In this document: piece by piece, positions 1-10,882 of the stretch
How positions within the stretch are numbered: position 1 is the stretch's first letter
Layout: the number at the start of each line of letters is the position of its first letter
Assembly: GCA_021234155.1 (NCBI GenBank)
Contig: JAJEKV010000005.1
Span: 17,470,089-17,534,088, forward strand
Direction: 5' to 3'
DNA: 64,000 nt
From: Isoetes taiwanensis
Taxonomy: Eukaryota; Streptophyta; Lycopodiopsida; Isoetales; Isoetaceae
Notes under the pieces: model-generated
Told to the model about the DNA's origin: nothing
Database searches by the model: none
Seen by the model: only the letters and a program-made list of their open reading frames with translations
Position numbers and translations under genes: made by a program

Positions 1-693
1 ACATTTATTTTGTTACCTATTATTACTTCTTGTTCTAACGGGGTCTAGTTTGACAAGTGGTGTAGTTATGCTGCAGTTAGATTTGTTGGCTTTACAAGTG
101 AAGCATATGTGCTTTTTGGCAGAATGAATTGTGACTTGACCTCATTGTTTTACTCTCCATCTTGCATGAAAAGGCCTGCCTACTGCAACCCTCTTGCAAT
201 GGGCATGATTGCTAAGTATGATTCTGTTTTACGGTAATTCTGTTAGTCCAGCAAGCTTTATGGGAATACATACCCTTGTTTGCAGGGAGGACATGTAAAC
301 ATATTTGCTTGTTGTAATGTATCGAGGACTCACATGTTCTTTGAATGCCATTGTATGTAATCTGTTCCTATTCTTCAGTTGCATCCAAGCTTTTTGCAAG
401 GCAGCTTGTTAGATGACATAACATACTTTTTGTACCACAGAGTTCGTTATCATATGCTATAAGATATTGGCGGATCTTCTGCTTTAAAGATGGCCCTAGG
501 CTATTGGAATGAATATATTCTTGGAAAAACACCAATTTTCTCCGCCTCTTCCATATTAGCCATAGGAGCCATCCTTTACATAAATTCAGAACAACATTCT
601 TTTCAGTTGGTCAGTTGGCCAAGATGATGGATACATGCCTAACAAAAGCTCTTCGTCTGATAAAGAGGTCCCGAACACTTCCTTCACTTGTTC
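1..693. other. No gene recognised; probably LINE 3' flank
   Basis: No open frame with recognisable protein similarity is visible here. The stretch lies beyond the zinc-finger end of the minus-strand LINE that begins at 694, so part of it may be that element's 3' untranslated region, but I see no poly(A) or short-repeat tail marking an end. Confidence 0.4.
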
Positions 694-2582
694 CTATACT
701 GGATGGAGTTCCACGCAATGCATGAAACAATGTTCAATTGTCTCTGCTTCCAGGCCGCACATTGGGCAACTCGGTGACACATCACAGTTGAACTTATTCA
801 CTAATATGTTGAGCCTGATTGCTCTATGAAAGATTTTCCATAGTAGTGTGGATACCTTTGGTGGCAAGTGGCTCTTCCAGACCCATTTCCATATTTGACT
901 GAGTTGGTCATCTTCTGCTGTTATCTTCCATTGGGAAGGAAGGCTCATCGCTTCGTTCACATGCAGAATCTTGTATGCCTTTGACACAAAATGTTTTTAA
1001 TCAAGATTTTCACGAGGTGGGCAAAAAGCACCTAATTGTGGAGAAGCATAGGTTGGAATATTGGCCAATACCATTTCCCAAACTCGTTTGTCCCGTGATT
1101 TCATTTTAAACTCACTTTGAAATGACTCCCAAGGGCGCCACACACCACCTTGGTACCAATCTTCGACACAAAAGATACCTGCCACAATCCATTTGTTTTG
1201 TGTTCTTTTATTCACCAATGAAAAAAGTGACACATGGCCTCTGTTAGTTTCCACTTGCAGCCACCACACCGGCATAGATACTGAGGTACAATTTTTGATG
1301 TCCAAGTGCCATAGAACTTTAACTGTCTCCCAAGCTTGAAGTAATCCTTTAAGAAATGGTGAAGCTCCTGCATAGGGCCTCAATTTATAAAACAGGGCCC
1401 ATGGTAAATTTGCTTTATGGGATGGTTTACCGCACGGTATACAATGAGTTAGTGATTGTTTCATGAGTTCAAGGCCTGGAGACTTCGAATCCTGCTGAAG
1501 GATTTCCCACATGAATGTGCACACTAAGATCTCGCTGTGCAACTTAAAGTCAAGCATTCCTAGTCCTCCATGTGGTTTAGATCTCAGACATTTCCTCCAA
1601 GCTACTTTGACATTTGCCCCTTCCTCATTTCCACCCCACACAAATTTCACACCATTTTTTATAGCTCTGCTAGCTTTGATTCAAGAGCCAACAACACTGA
1701 TGCAGCATAAATATGGGTACTGCTTAATACTGACTTGGCTACGACGATTCTTCCCGCCATGGAGACTTTCCACCATCTCAAATGTTTGTCTAAACTGAGT
1801 AGGATCTCATCCCAAATATTCGAGGATGAGATGCACACCCCGATTGGAACATCCAACAACTTCGAAGAGGACCCAACAGGTACAGTGGTCCAAGGAAAAG
1901 CGGCAACATGAGCCGAGAGGCTCATCTAGTGGCCAAATGGTTGCACACTTATTCCAATTAAGAAAACAACCTGATGCTATAGAGAAGGAGTCCAGCGATT
2001 GTTTTGCATTCAAGAGATTTATTTCTAGGGCTTCTAAGAACAAGAAAGTATCATCGGCATACTGGTTACAGATTTGTTGCAAGCCATCCGCCATCTGCAA
2101 CCCTATTATAACCCTATCTTCCTCTGCTGCCAACAGTACTTGAGATAATCCTTCTGCGACAATATCAAAAAGAAAAGGTGCCAAGGGCCAACCTTGCCTA
2201 ATGCTCCTGCTCACTTCAAAGATAGGGGAAGTCTCCCCGAAAAGTAACACACTTCAAAGATAGGGGAAGTCTCCCCGAAAAGTAACACAGAAACACGCGA
2301 TGATTTCAGCAATTTTGCAACAATGTTAGCTAATTCCTATCCACAGCCAAAAGCAAACAACATCTTTTCCAAAAAGGACCAGCTCACACTGTCATATGCC
2401 TTTTTAAAGTCGAGCTTTAGATAGAGCACGTTCTGATGTGTCTTTCTTGCCCAATGTATGCCTTCAAAAGCTGCTGCAATATTACTGAGAATACTTCTTC
2501 CTGGAATGAATCCTGACTGGACTTTGGATATATGTTCCATCAAAATAAGCTTCTTTGCCTTTGACGTATTCTTGCAAGACAA
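694..2582 (-). mobile_element. Decayed L1-type LINE, ORF2 C-terminal two thirds
   Basis: Minus-strand reading frames in order give non-LTR reverse transcriptase pieces. Residues coded at 2582-2337 contain QSGFIPGRSI and LKLDFKKAYDSVSW (RT domains 2-3). 2250-1807 contain a degenerate RQGWPLAPFLFDIV (domain 4) and QYADDT (catalytic YADD box). 1925-997 hold the thumb/connection region, with KVAWRKCLRSKPHGGLGMLD typical of plant L1 elements. 987-694 end in a zf-RVT-like segment with CPMC and a later H/C pair. At least three frame changes and a 38-bp duplication interrupt it, so it is dead. The N-terminal endonuclease and first RT domain are missing, so the copy is 5' truncated at about 2582. The family is clear from the motifs; the exact 3' end is not seen. 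Confidence 0.9.
2213..2288. repeat. 38-bp perfect tandem duplication inside the LINE
   Basis: Two identical 38-bp copies (2213-2250 and 2251-2288) beginning ACTTCAAAGATAGGGG lie head to tail in the RT region of the LINE and break its frame between RT domains 3 and 4. Perfect identity suggests a recent slippage or repair event, later than the element's insertion. Confidence 0.9.
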
Positions 2583-2644
2583 GGAAGGCTGAAATGATGT
2601 ACAAGTCCCAATGTATATGGAGTATACCGGGTGTTTGAAAGTAA

Positions 2645-2692
2645 AGGAGATAGTTTAGGATTTCTCATAGGAGATAGTTTAGGATTTCTCAT
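2645..2692. repeat. 24-bp tandem duplication
   Basis: AGGAGATAGTTTAGGATTTC plus CTCAT occurs twice with a 24-bp period in an otherwise gene-free spacer between the LINE and the TIM23-like gene. A third, shorter echo of the TTAGGATTT core follows near 2749. Confidence 0.8.
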
Positions 2693-3380
2693 TTGCATAC
2701 CCAATACATTAGTTGACATTTTTTGTGATGGTATTCTTCTAGATTAGTTAGGATTTTTCATTTACATACCCCCTACATTAGATTAATAATAGATTAATAA
2801 GACATTTAATTGAAGAATAGAATAGGATAGGATAGGATCGGATCTAGATAATCAAAAGCACACGTGGACACAAAAATACAGATCTACAAAAAATTGACAT
2901 ATGAGCACCATTGCAAATGTATAACAATGAGTCTTCGGAATAGAAATAGGAACAAAAACTCAGCTTTTCTAATCCCGTAACAATTTCCCTTCTACTCCGT
3001 GTCAATTCAACTCTGTCAAATGCACCTATAAGCGCTGACACAATTCTGAGAACTTTGGGGAAAGGTTGTTCAACAATCCATAAGGAACGCACAAATGTAG
3101 CAATAGAACCGAGGTTCATGATTTTATAAACATGTTCCATTTCAAAGTTGTAATGGGAGGAAACACTTACACATATGCAAGCTTAATGATGTTTATCTCA
3201 ACCACAGTAATGGCTGACTGCCTTTGAAAACAACCTGCTCAAGCAAAGGTCTGTGGCAGCATTTAAATACATTTGATGCTGTGTATTCAAGTGTAAAAAA
3301 CTGGGCAGAAATGGATCAAAGGAGCTCTGCTAAAGAAAAACTATTTATACCTCAGCAGGTTACAAAGCAAGGTAACATTT

Positions 3381-3420
3381 CTTATGCTTTTGCACACAAT
3401 AGCAAGGCTTGCAAAAGCTG
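3381..3420 (-). pseudogene. Partial duplicate of TIM23-like exon end
   Basis: Read on the minus strand, about 38 bases match the end of the neighbouring TIM23-like exon (around 3471-3510) with only a handful of substitutions. Both can be read as ASLAIV followed by a lysine-containing tail. The copy lacks the GTAAGT donor that ends the main exon. It could be a small segmental duplication or a remnant alternative 3' exon lying in the intron or 3' region of the gene. I see no strong acceptor in front of it. Confidence 0.55.
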
Positions 3421-3469
3421 ACGAATTTTGCTGAAGAAAAACCAGATGCAAGCAGATATGGTTACTTAC

Positions 3470-3956
3470 TCATGTTTTTGCCCACAATTGCAAGGCTTGC
3501 AAGAGCTCCACCCATGGCGCCGGCCATAATTGCAACTCTAGGACCTGCAGCGGCCTTATAAGCAGCACCAGTTCCAACTCCGGCGACCACACTACTTACA
3601 CCATCATCGATCCCTCTAAAATGGACCACACCACTCTCAAATCCGGCAAAACAGAGCCCTAACATGGCCAATCTGCCTCCTACTCTCTTCGCCTTATGAC
3701 TGGCCATGTTTAGTATCCTGTTAACCTTTAATTCCACACTGTCTGTGGCATCGCCGTAGCGAACACAGCCCCATACTCCCTGTAAAGTCCCAAATATGGC
3801 GCCTGACAAGTAGCCACATCCTGCATAGAAAAATGCTCTTTTTATAAGGCTGTTTCTGTGCTCCGGTGCAAGGCCTGCTATATTGCTGTCTTCGCCATTG
3901 CCGGAGTCAGAATGGGAATTCCTTCCCAGGTGACCGCCTTGTGGATGCTTCTCCAT
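3470..3956 (-). CDS. TIM23: TIM23-like mitochondrial inner-membrane translocase subunit
   Basis: The frame encodes about 162 residues of a Tim17/Tim22/Tim23-family protein. Such proteins form the presequence-import channel of the mitochondrial inner membrane. Glycine-rich hydrophobic segments are seen at about residues 43-65, 95-115, 122-137 and 140-157. The family core AGFESGVVHFRGIDD and the AAYKAAAGPR stretch are typical of plant TIM23. The start ATG at 3956 gives a short polar N-terminus. The frame runs to a TAA at 3462, but the sequence there is ATGA|GTAAGT, a perfect splice donor, so the exon probably ends at 3470. A short last exon for the basic C-terminal tail should then lie at lower coordinates; I could not identify it. 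Length up to the donor is slightly below the usual ~185 residues, which fits one missing exon. No frameshifts are seen. Confidence 0.85.
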
Positions 3957-5306
3957 AGCCAGAAAATAGGGTTCTGTCTGTAAGAAAGCCCTTCCTTTTG
4001 CTGCTGATCACGCTTCCCGTTATCCACCATCTTATCCTGCAATTTATGAAAGTACCCCTATATTTATCTAAAATCGAGAAAATGCCCATGTTTTAGGGGG
4101 TATCTTTTTATGGAAACGACCATGACCTTTTGGGTTGGTTTGTTATATTCTAAGTGTATGCTAATGTCAATAACAACTCCAAACCCATTATTGGTTGTAA
4201 ACTATCAGTCGCTTCTGTTGTTGGCAGCTACTATGGAAATCGGCTAACCGGTGCTCCTTGCTCTAAGAAGGTAAGGCAGGATGAACACCTAGGGGAAGCC
4301 TCTACTTACAGGCATGTGGTAGGGCGTTTTGATTTGTTTTGGGTTTAGTTGACTTTGCCATAAGCTTTCATTTTACATTCTGATAATTTTCGTTACTTTC
4401 GTTGGGTTCCATCCAGCCTCTAGAGAAAGAGCAAGAAATCATCCATGTAGTGTATGTAGGTAACCAAAGGGCTGAGCTTTGGTTTGCTGCATACTTTATG
4501 TTTGGCAATAGAGTGGGGTTGTGGTATAGCACTTCGTTTTACAGGAAAGAGCAATGAACGTGTCTGATATAATATTTATCTACAAGTTTTGATCAAGAAT
4601 GGGGTGCAAAGAAAGATGATAGGGAGGGCTTTCATAATAACAAGCTACTTATGATGGAATGGGTCTAGTAAAATGCAAATGCCAAAGCACATTTGTGTAC
4701 TTAGGCGATTCATTAGCTTATTTGGGACTAAGATACAATTATTGCAATTTGTTACTATTTAGAGAAAGAATACATAAATCACAAAGATAACATGAAAAAA
4801 ATTATTTTCTAGGTAAATTTGGATTCTTTTATCTAGGTCTATACTTGGGTCAGAAGTATTGACACACATCATGCAAGTACTGTGAAGATAAAGTAGTAGA
4901 AGTTCAGCAAGGGTTTTGGAACTACCCATGCCAATATGTGGAAGGTGTGTTTATGATGCTTTTTCTGCAATAAGTAAATTCAGATGACGAAGAAGTTTTT
5001 CATCTTTTATTTTGCATCATAATCTTATCGTACTAGTCTTACAGAAAGGACATGCTGTTTTTAACTCCAAATGCAGATTTTGCAGGTGAAGAGCGTGGAA
5101 ACTAATTAAGACATTCTCTTCCTGCACTTGAATTTATTAGCTATAGAAGAAATAAAGTTTATTCTGGATGCTCATCAATCTTTTGATAACTCATTCAATT
5201 GTGGTACTATCATACTTAAATCTTTTGATAGTGGTATTGTTGTTCTAAATAGATGCATCTTTCTATTTCTGTAAACCACTCCATATAATCTTAACATTAA
5301 AGAGAA
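3957..5306. other. No gene recognised upstream of TIM23-like gene
   Basis: The first ~150 bases should hold the 5' untranslated region and core promoter of the minus-strand TIM23-like gene. No clear TATA box or CpG-rich block stands out. The remainder is AT-rich unique-looking sequence with only short random frames. Confidence 0.4.
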
Positions 5307-5870
5307 ATGTTTCATGGAGCAATCAAGTATGCTATCGATCCAAGTCATCGGATCGGTATTCTCGAATGGGCGAGCATGCATCTCTCCCATGCATGCATGC
5401 ACTGCATGCATTTTCTGGGGCTCTGGTTCATTTGGGGATCGCTATTCTTGCAGATTCTTTATCGACTTCTCATCGGCGTTTTCTCCTCTTTCAGCAGTTC
5501 CCTTGGCTCTCTTTCTTTGATACCTGGCAGGGGAGGGGCTTCTCCATGCTTGATTTGATAGTTTGGCATCCCTTTCCATATTGTGACATGTTCTTCCCTG
5601 GTCATGTCCCTTTTTTTGCCATCCTTCAACCTTCGACCTCGATCCCGTTTTGATAAGGAAGTTCTCTTTTTGTTGGGAGCTTTTGTCTGTCGAGACCTTA
5701 TTCGAAAATGCCATCAATCCGAGCCATCGGATCGGTATTCTCGAATGGGCTCTGGTTCATTTGGGAATCGCTATTTCTTATAGGTTCTTCATCGACTTCC
5801 CATCGGCATTTTCTCCTCTCTCAGCAGCCCCCTTGACTCCCACCCACCCTCCCTTAATGTGTACATTATA
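5307..5870. repeat. Dispersed repeat A, copy 1, with internal duplication
   Basis: This block matches 9707-10140 (copy 2) over most of its length, including the palindrome-rich run around CATGCATGCATGCACTGCATG and the phrase GGGGCTCTGGTTCATTTGGG. Within copy 1 the same phrase recurs about 350 bp later (around 5745), so the block is itself an imperfect two-unit tandem. No protein similarity is visible in any frame; the open frames are by-products of the repeat. Its class is unknown. Confidence 0.75.
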
Positions 5871-6918
5871 GTAAATGGGTGTAAATTTATATAGGATATT
5901 TTTTCATGGGCACTTTGGTCTTTTTTCCACAGTTGGAAAATAAAGCACAAGTTTAGCCAAGAGTTTATCTGTTTAAGTAAGTTGTATTAATAGAAAATGA
6001 AGCATAGATTGTGCCACAAAGCTATTGGCTTGTGATTGACATCATCAAAGTTGGAAGTAAGTTGTCTTAAACAACATGGAGGTTACCCTTGAAGTCCCAT
6101 GAAGCAATACTACTGAAGTAGTTTCTCTAGAATATCTTCAGAGAGGATCGACTAAATCAAGGTCAAACCAATTGCTGGATCTTTTCCTAGTATCTTTACA
6201 ATGACGTAGAACATGTGTTTACAAGGAGTGTAATTATTTCTTCAATGGAAAATTATGTTCCAAGTATGATCTGTTTTGCAATATCTTGCCTCTGCCAAAT
6301 CAAATAAACTTGCCTCATATAAAGAGAGGCTCTTCTTGTAGCCAGTTGCAGTCATCCAACTACCGGTTAGATTGTGAGAGATTTGTATCAGGAAGCTACC
6401 TGGGCCCCGTAGGATCGAATGATGTTGGAGTGTCGTCAACTTCATTCTTCAGCTTCTTTATTTCCATTCTAGAAAGCGCTCGCCTGATTGAATCGGAATG
6501 GAGACTTGTGTATATGACTAGTCGAGTTAGTGTCCAAGATGCACGATGGAAGACAATAGTATATTATTGTATACACAACCCAATACAATATGGTTGTTCT
6601 TTGCGAGATGCACAAATTTGGGAACTTGGGAAAAAAATGAAATAAAAAACACTTTGGATGTCCCAACAAAACCAAAATATTGCTTTTTATTCTTGAGCGT
6701 ATTGGCTCCTTAGCGGATCCATTGGATCTACAGCGGTAAAATTAACCCCCATAGGGATATTGCTAAATGCATAGATACCATAAAAATTTTTACCATAGAG
6801 AATTCCTAATAAACAAAAGGGGTACTTTGATCCCATAGAAATTTTTCAATAAACAAAAGGAATATTTATAGGTTTTGTTGGGACAAAGGTCGAACTAGTC
6901 GATGGCCTCGGGTTGCTG
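5871..6918. other. No gene recognised
   Basis: AT-rich sequence with no supported coding region. Around 6770-6880 two short phrases (CCATAGAAATTTTT-like and AATAAACAAAAGG) are each repeated, a weak sign of old repeat DNA. Confidence 0.35.
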
Positions 6919-7165
6919 GAGACAGCCAGTCGGCGCCGGCTAAGCTGATCACTGCGTTTTTGAGTTGAGTCACTATGTTTTCTAGGGTTCTTATATGTAT
7001 TTGAACTGGGTCGGCGCCGACTGTCATAGAATTAGGTTATCCATCAGCAAATGCATCTGCGTATCCATCAGGAAATGCTGCTTGGTTAGAATGCATGCGC
7101 TCCTTAGAATCTGCAAAATCATCATTCGCAGGCAGGCCACGTAGTGGGTCGGCGCCGACTGGCTC
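6919..7165. repeat. Three copies of a GC-rich palindromic 14-16-mer
   Basis: The palindrome AGTCGGCGCCGACT occurs intact near 7011-7024 and 7149-7162, each preceded by GGT in place of a full left arm, and partly near 6921-6934 as AGTCGGCGCCGGCT. The surroundings are AT-rich, so these stand out. They could be protein-binding sites or part of a repeat unit; no gene next to them is recognisable. Confidence 0.6.
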
Positions 7166-7332
7166 AGTTTGCATATTTTTGTGGCACAGGAAACACTCGC
7201 AACCAATTTCAGCCTCATTTTTAGTTTTACTCCGTGATTGCCATTCGGCCATTCTTCTGTCGAAAGAAATGTTCACCACTGCCATTGAATAGTAAAGATA
7301 TAGTATTTTGCTTTGAGAAATCTTCTATCTAT

Positions 7333-7401
7333 GATGTAAAGTTGTTCTTGACTGCATCTTCATGTCTTTGATGTAAAGTTGTTCTTGACTGCATCTTCAT
7401 G
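7333..7401. repeat. 37-bp-period tandem duplication
   Basis: GATGTAAAGTTGTTCTTGAC plus TGCATCTTCATG occurs at 7333-7364 and again at 7370-7401, identical in both copies. Nothing coding is seen around it. Confidence 0.85.
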
Positions 7402-8319
7402 GTAATGCTATGTGCATTTGAGTACTGCATAAATAGTCTCCCTATTTATTCCATGATGTTTTCTTACTTTTCTAAATATTCAAATTCCCTAAAATTATTT
7501 ATGTGAAAGATTTGTTCTATGCCTCCGATGCTTCATAGTCTTTCCTCTAAGACTAATCTGCTTGGACTTTTGCTTTCCATGCCTTGATCATCTCTGAACT
7601 GATTATAAGACATTCAGTTTGTGCATTTCTAATCACCTAAAAAATATGCTCAAACTTATTGAATACTAAAATAGAAGTACAACGTCTTTTGCCTTGCGCA
7701 ACTGTTTGTCATGGCTGTGCAAACAGATTACCTGGATTTTGTCATGATCAGAGCAAAACTCCTTACTCAGGCTGAGTTTCAGGAACAGAAGATTTTTTAT
7801 CAATATTATTACTGCCAGATTCACCAGTATTACTCTTGTGACTATTCTTGCCCATGTTGTTTGTATTGCCTTCATTGGCCTCATGCTCAGGGTCCTGCAT
7901 GTTGGCGAATTCAGGCTCTTGCAGAATCGCAATGTCCTTGCAGAATTGAAATCTCCTTGTAGAATGGGGGGATGCTCTAAATCTTGAATCGTGTGTAATC
8001 TCTGCCATATTTAAAATGTAGCTTGGCTACATCTGTTCTATATTCTAGTTATGATTCATAATAAAAAACCACCTAGGTTAAGGCTGAGTTTAAGCGAGAA
8101 ACCTGATCTCATGTACTGCTAAATTTGATTATCAGTCTCAAGCTTTTCTGTTAGAGATTCTTAGTACCAGCTCTGTGCACGGCTCTGTGAGACTCAAGCA
8201 GTAGTTTTCACATCTGTCGAGTTTAGCCTTAAGGAAAATGCCTTGCAATTTTTTTTCTTTTCTTTTACAATAATATCTTCTTTCCTTCTTCTTTCCTTTC
8301 AGTACCCTACCCTGGTGAT

Positions 8320-8760
8320 CCATGCATTTAATATCATGACTATGCTAGGCTAGTGCTATTTCCAACTACATTTAGACTGCTACGCTTCGTGATTTAAACA
8401 ATTTTCTACTTAATGCCTTACCATTTTATTCTTTTATCATTTAAGTCATTTATCTTTTACCATTTCACACAACAACCATGTTGCATGCAACTTATATTAT
8501 GCCTGTGCACGGCCCAAGCACTGCCATGTGCATGCTTAAAGGTCCACATTGTTTTAATGGCCAAGTTAATGCCCTAATAGTTTGACAGTTTACTTCTTAA
8601 GTCAAATCATTTACAATTTCACACCATGGTGTTGCATGCCACTTATATTTTGACCTTGCTAGGCCAAAGCCCTTCCCAATTACAAAGAGATATTACTGTG
8701 CATATGCTTAAATGGTCAAGTTAGTGTGTATTATCAGTCATGTGGCCTAGCATAATAAAA
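8320..8760. repeat. Degenerate tandem repeat, unit about 150-170 bp
   Basis: Three diverged units share the order ACCATTT...TTAAGTCA...TTTCACA...GTTGCATGC...ACTTATATT...GGCC...GCATGCTTAAA. The second and third (about 8440-8600 and 8600-8740) are the clearest. No coding potential is visible. Confidence 0.6.
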
Positions 8761-9192
8761 GGAGAAAACAATTGAATGACCATAAACACAGGCATTGTGC
8801 ATCGCTATAAGATCCCTAGCAATAAAAAGGACTTTCATGAATGGATCAAAAAAGAGATATGGCTAGACCATCTTGTAACAAAGGCCAAAAAGACTAACAT
8901 ATAATTTTATGTAAAAAAAAGCACCAGAAATGACTTCAACTCAGGTAAATATGCAGTGGAAAGTCTAAGACATCTCATGCACAAAGAATAATATATATGG
9001 AAAAATATCCTTTCTAAATCTACGCTCGAGACGAGGACATATATGTATGTGTATTTTATATGCCTTTACACCATGAAAAATTTGTAATTAATAATGTATG
9101 ATACGCTAATATTAGTGAAAATAGGAACAATACATTAGTGCTAGTGAAAAAAGACCAAAATGCCCAAGCAAAAAGACCCTAAGAATTTTTTT

Positions 9193-10655
9193 TTCCATAG
9201 TAAATGTTCTTTTTTTGTCACGTGGCACGCGTGACCAACCCCTCGCTTTTTCGAGGTGTAAATGTTATTTTTTGTTGCGTGGCACGCGTGACCAGCCCTT
9301 CGCTTTGTCGAGGTTTTTTTCTCTATTGGTTTTTTGTTGATGATGTGCAGGTCCAGGGTGATGCGCAACTTCGGTATTCTCTGTGGAGTATGGGTTTTTT
9401 TGTGGGAACGTTTAGCAGCCTTGCATTTTTCAAGCCCCTTGCCGAGATTTTATCGCTAGGATTTTTCCTCGAAAATCCGAAAGGGCGGGGTTTTTTAATC
9501 TGTAGCACACTAATTTTATTTAGGGTCCAGGTACACTAGCCAACATGTGTAGCACATAATTTTATTTGGGGTCCAGGTGTTTTAACTGGATATTCCCTAT
9601 GTTTTTCATTTTTTTGGGTAGCCTGCGATGTGCAGCTACCCACTCTATACTATTGTAGAAAAACTGTTGAGATGAATGAAAAGCCTAGCTAGCGGGAGCT
9701 TTTATCTTTTCTCCTCTCTCAGCAGTTTCCTTGACTCTCTTTCTTTGATACCAGGCAGGGGAGGGGCTTCTCCCTGCTTGGTTTGCCAGTTTGGCGTCTT
9801 TTTCCATGTTGTGACATGTTCTTCACAGATCTTGTCCCTTTTTTGGCCATCCTTCAATCTTCGACCTCGATCCCGTTTTGATAAGGAAGTTCTCTTTTTG
9901 TCGAGCTTTTGTCTGTTTTTATGCGAGCCCTTATTCGAGAATGCCATCGATCCGAGCCATCGGATCAGAATTCTCGAATGGGCGAGCATGCATCTCCCAT
10001 GCATACATGCATTGCATGCATTTTCCGGGGCTCTGGTTCGTTTGGGGATCGCTATTTCTTGCAGGTTCTTCATCGACTTCTCATCGTCGTTTTCTCCTCT
10101 CTCCGCAGTTCCCTTGACTCCCACCCACCCTCCCCTAATGTGTATATTATTGTAAATGTTGGCATGCGTGATCAGCCCCTCGCTTTTTTGAGGTGTAAAT
10201 GTTGTTTTTTGTCGCATGGCACATATGACCAGCTCCTCGCTTTTCGAGGTTTTTTCTCTATTGGTATTTTTTTTATTGGTGATGCGCAGGTCCAGAGGTG
10301 ATGCGCGACTTCAATATTCTCTGTGGAGCGTGGGTTTTTTTTGTGGGAATGTTTAGCAGCCTTGCATTGTCCAAGCCCCTTGCCGAGATTTTATCGCTAG
10401 GACTTTTCCTCGAAACCCCGAAAGGGCGGGGTTTTTTAATCCCGGCGATAAGCTCTCGGCAGATACACTAGCCAACATTTGTAGCACACAATTTTATTTG
10501 GGGTCCAAGTGTTATAACTGGTTATTCCCTATGTTTTTCATTTTTTGGGTAGCCTGCGATGTGTAGCTACTCACTCTATACCATTGTAGAAAAACTGCTG
10601 AGATGAATAAAAAGCCTAGCTATCGGGAGCTTTTATCTATTTTCATGCGCTTATT
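9193..10655. repeat. Tandem ~937-bp repeat (B-A-B) with hairpins
   Basis: A ~510-bp block B occurs at about 9193-9706 and 10141-10655, separated by repeat A copy 2 (9707-10140). Equivalent points lie 937 bp apart. Block B starts with doubled GTGGCACGCGTGACCA-like phrases, then CCCCTCGCTTTTTCGAGG hairpins. It ends with a strong stem, AAACCCCG...CGGGGTTT followed by a T run, at about 10415-10436; the 9.47-kb copy has a weakened stem. A similar CTCGAAAACCCTTCGGGGCG-type stem lies in the LINE 3' region at 40.85 kb (minus strand), hinting that block B derives from retroelement 3' sequence. No frame encodes a recognisable protein. Confidence 0.75.
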
Positions 10656-10687
10656 CGAGAATTGGAGTTTTTGCAGTTCTCTCAACC

Positions 10688-10882
10688 GTGAAGAGGGCAT
10701 ATGATTCTGGTGCTAGTGGTGGGCATGACCCATCCCTGCAATTCTTGCATTATGCACTTGCAGATGATTGGCGTCCACACCGTATATCCTTATTCTTCCA
10801 TCAACGTCCCGCCTCACAAAAGGAATCTATGATGGTTGAACAGTGCCGGAACTTGAAACTGCCATTTTGGGAACATTTATAA
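10688..10882 (+). other. Unidentified coding-like ORF fragment
   Basis: A 64-codon frame with protein-like composition (DWRPHRISLFFHQRP, FLHYALADD) immediately follows the tandem repeat. An AG at the inner GCACTTGCAG could act as a splice acceptor. I do not recognise the family. It may be an exon of a lost gene or a transposon piece; the frame closes with TAA at 10880. Confidence 0.25.

Noticed and set aside
1511-2143. Plus-strand ORFs of 95-105 codons
   Set aside because: Antisense shadows of the LINE reverse transcriptase frames.
10415-10436. Bacterial-type rho-independent terminator (GC stem plus T run)
   Set aside because: The context is a plant repeat; the stem is shared with LINE 3' sequence. 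Reported as a hairpin only.
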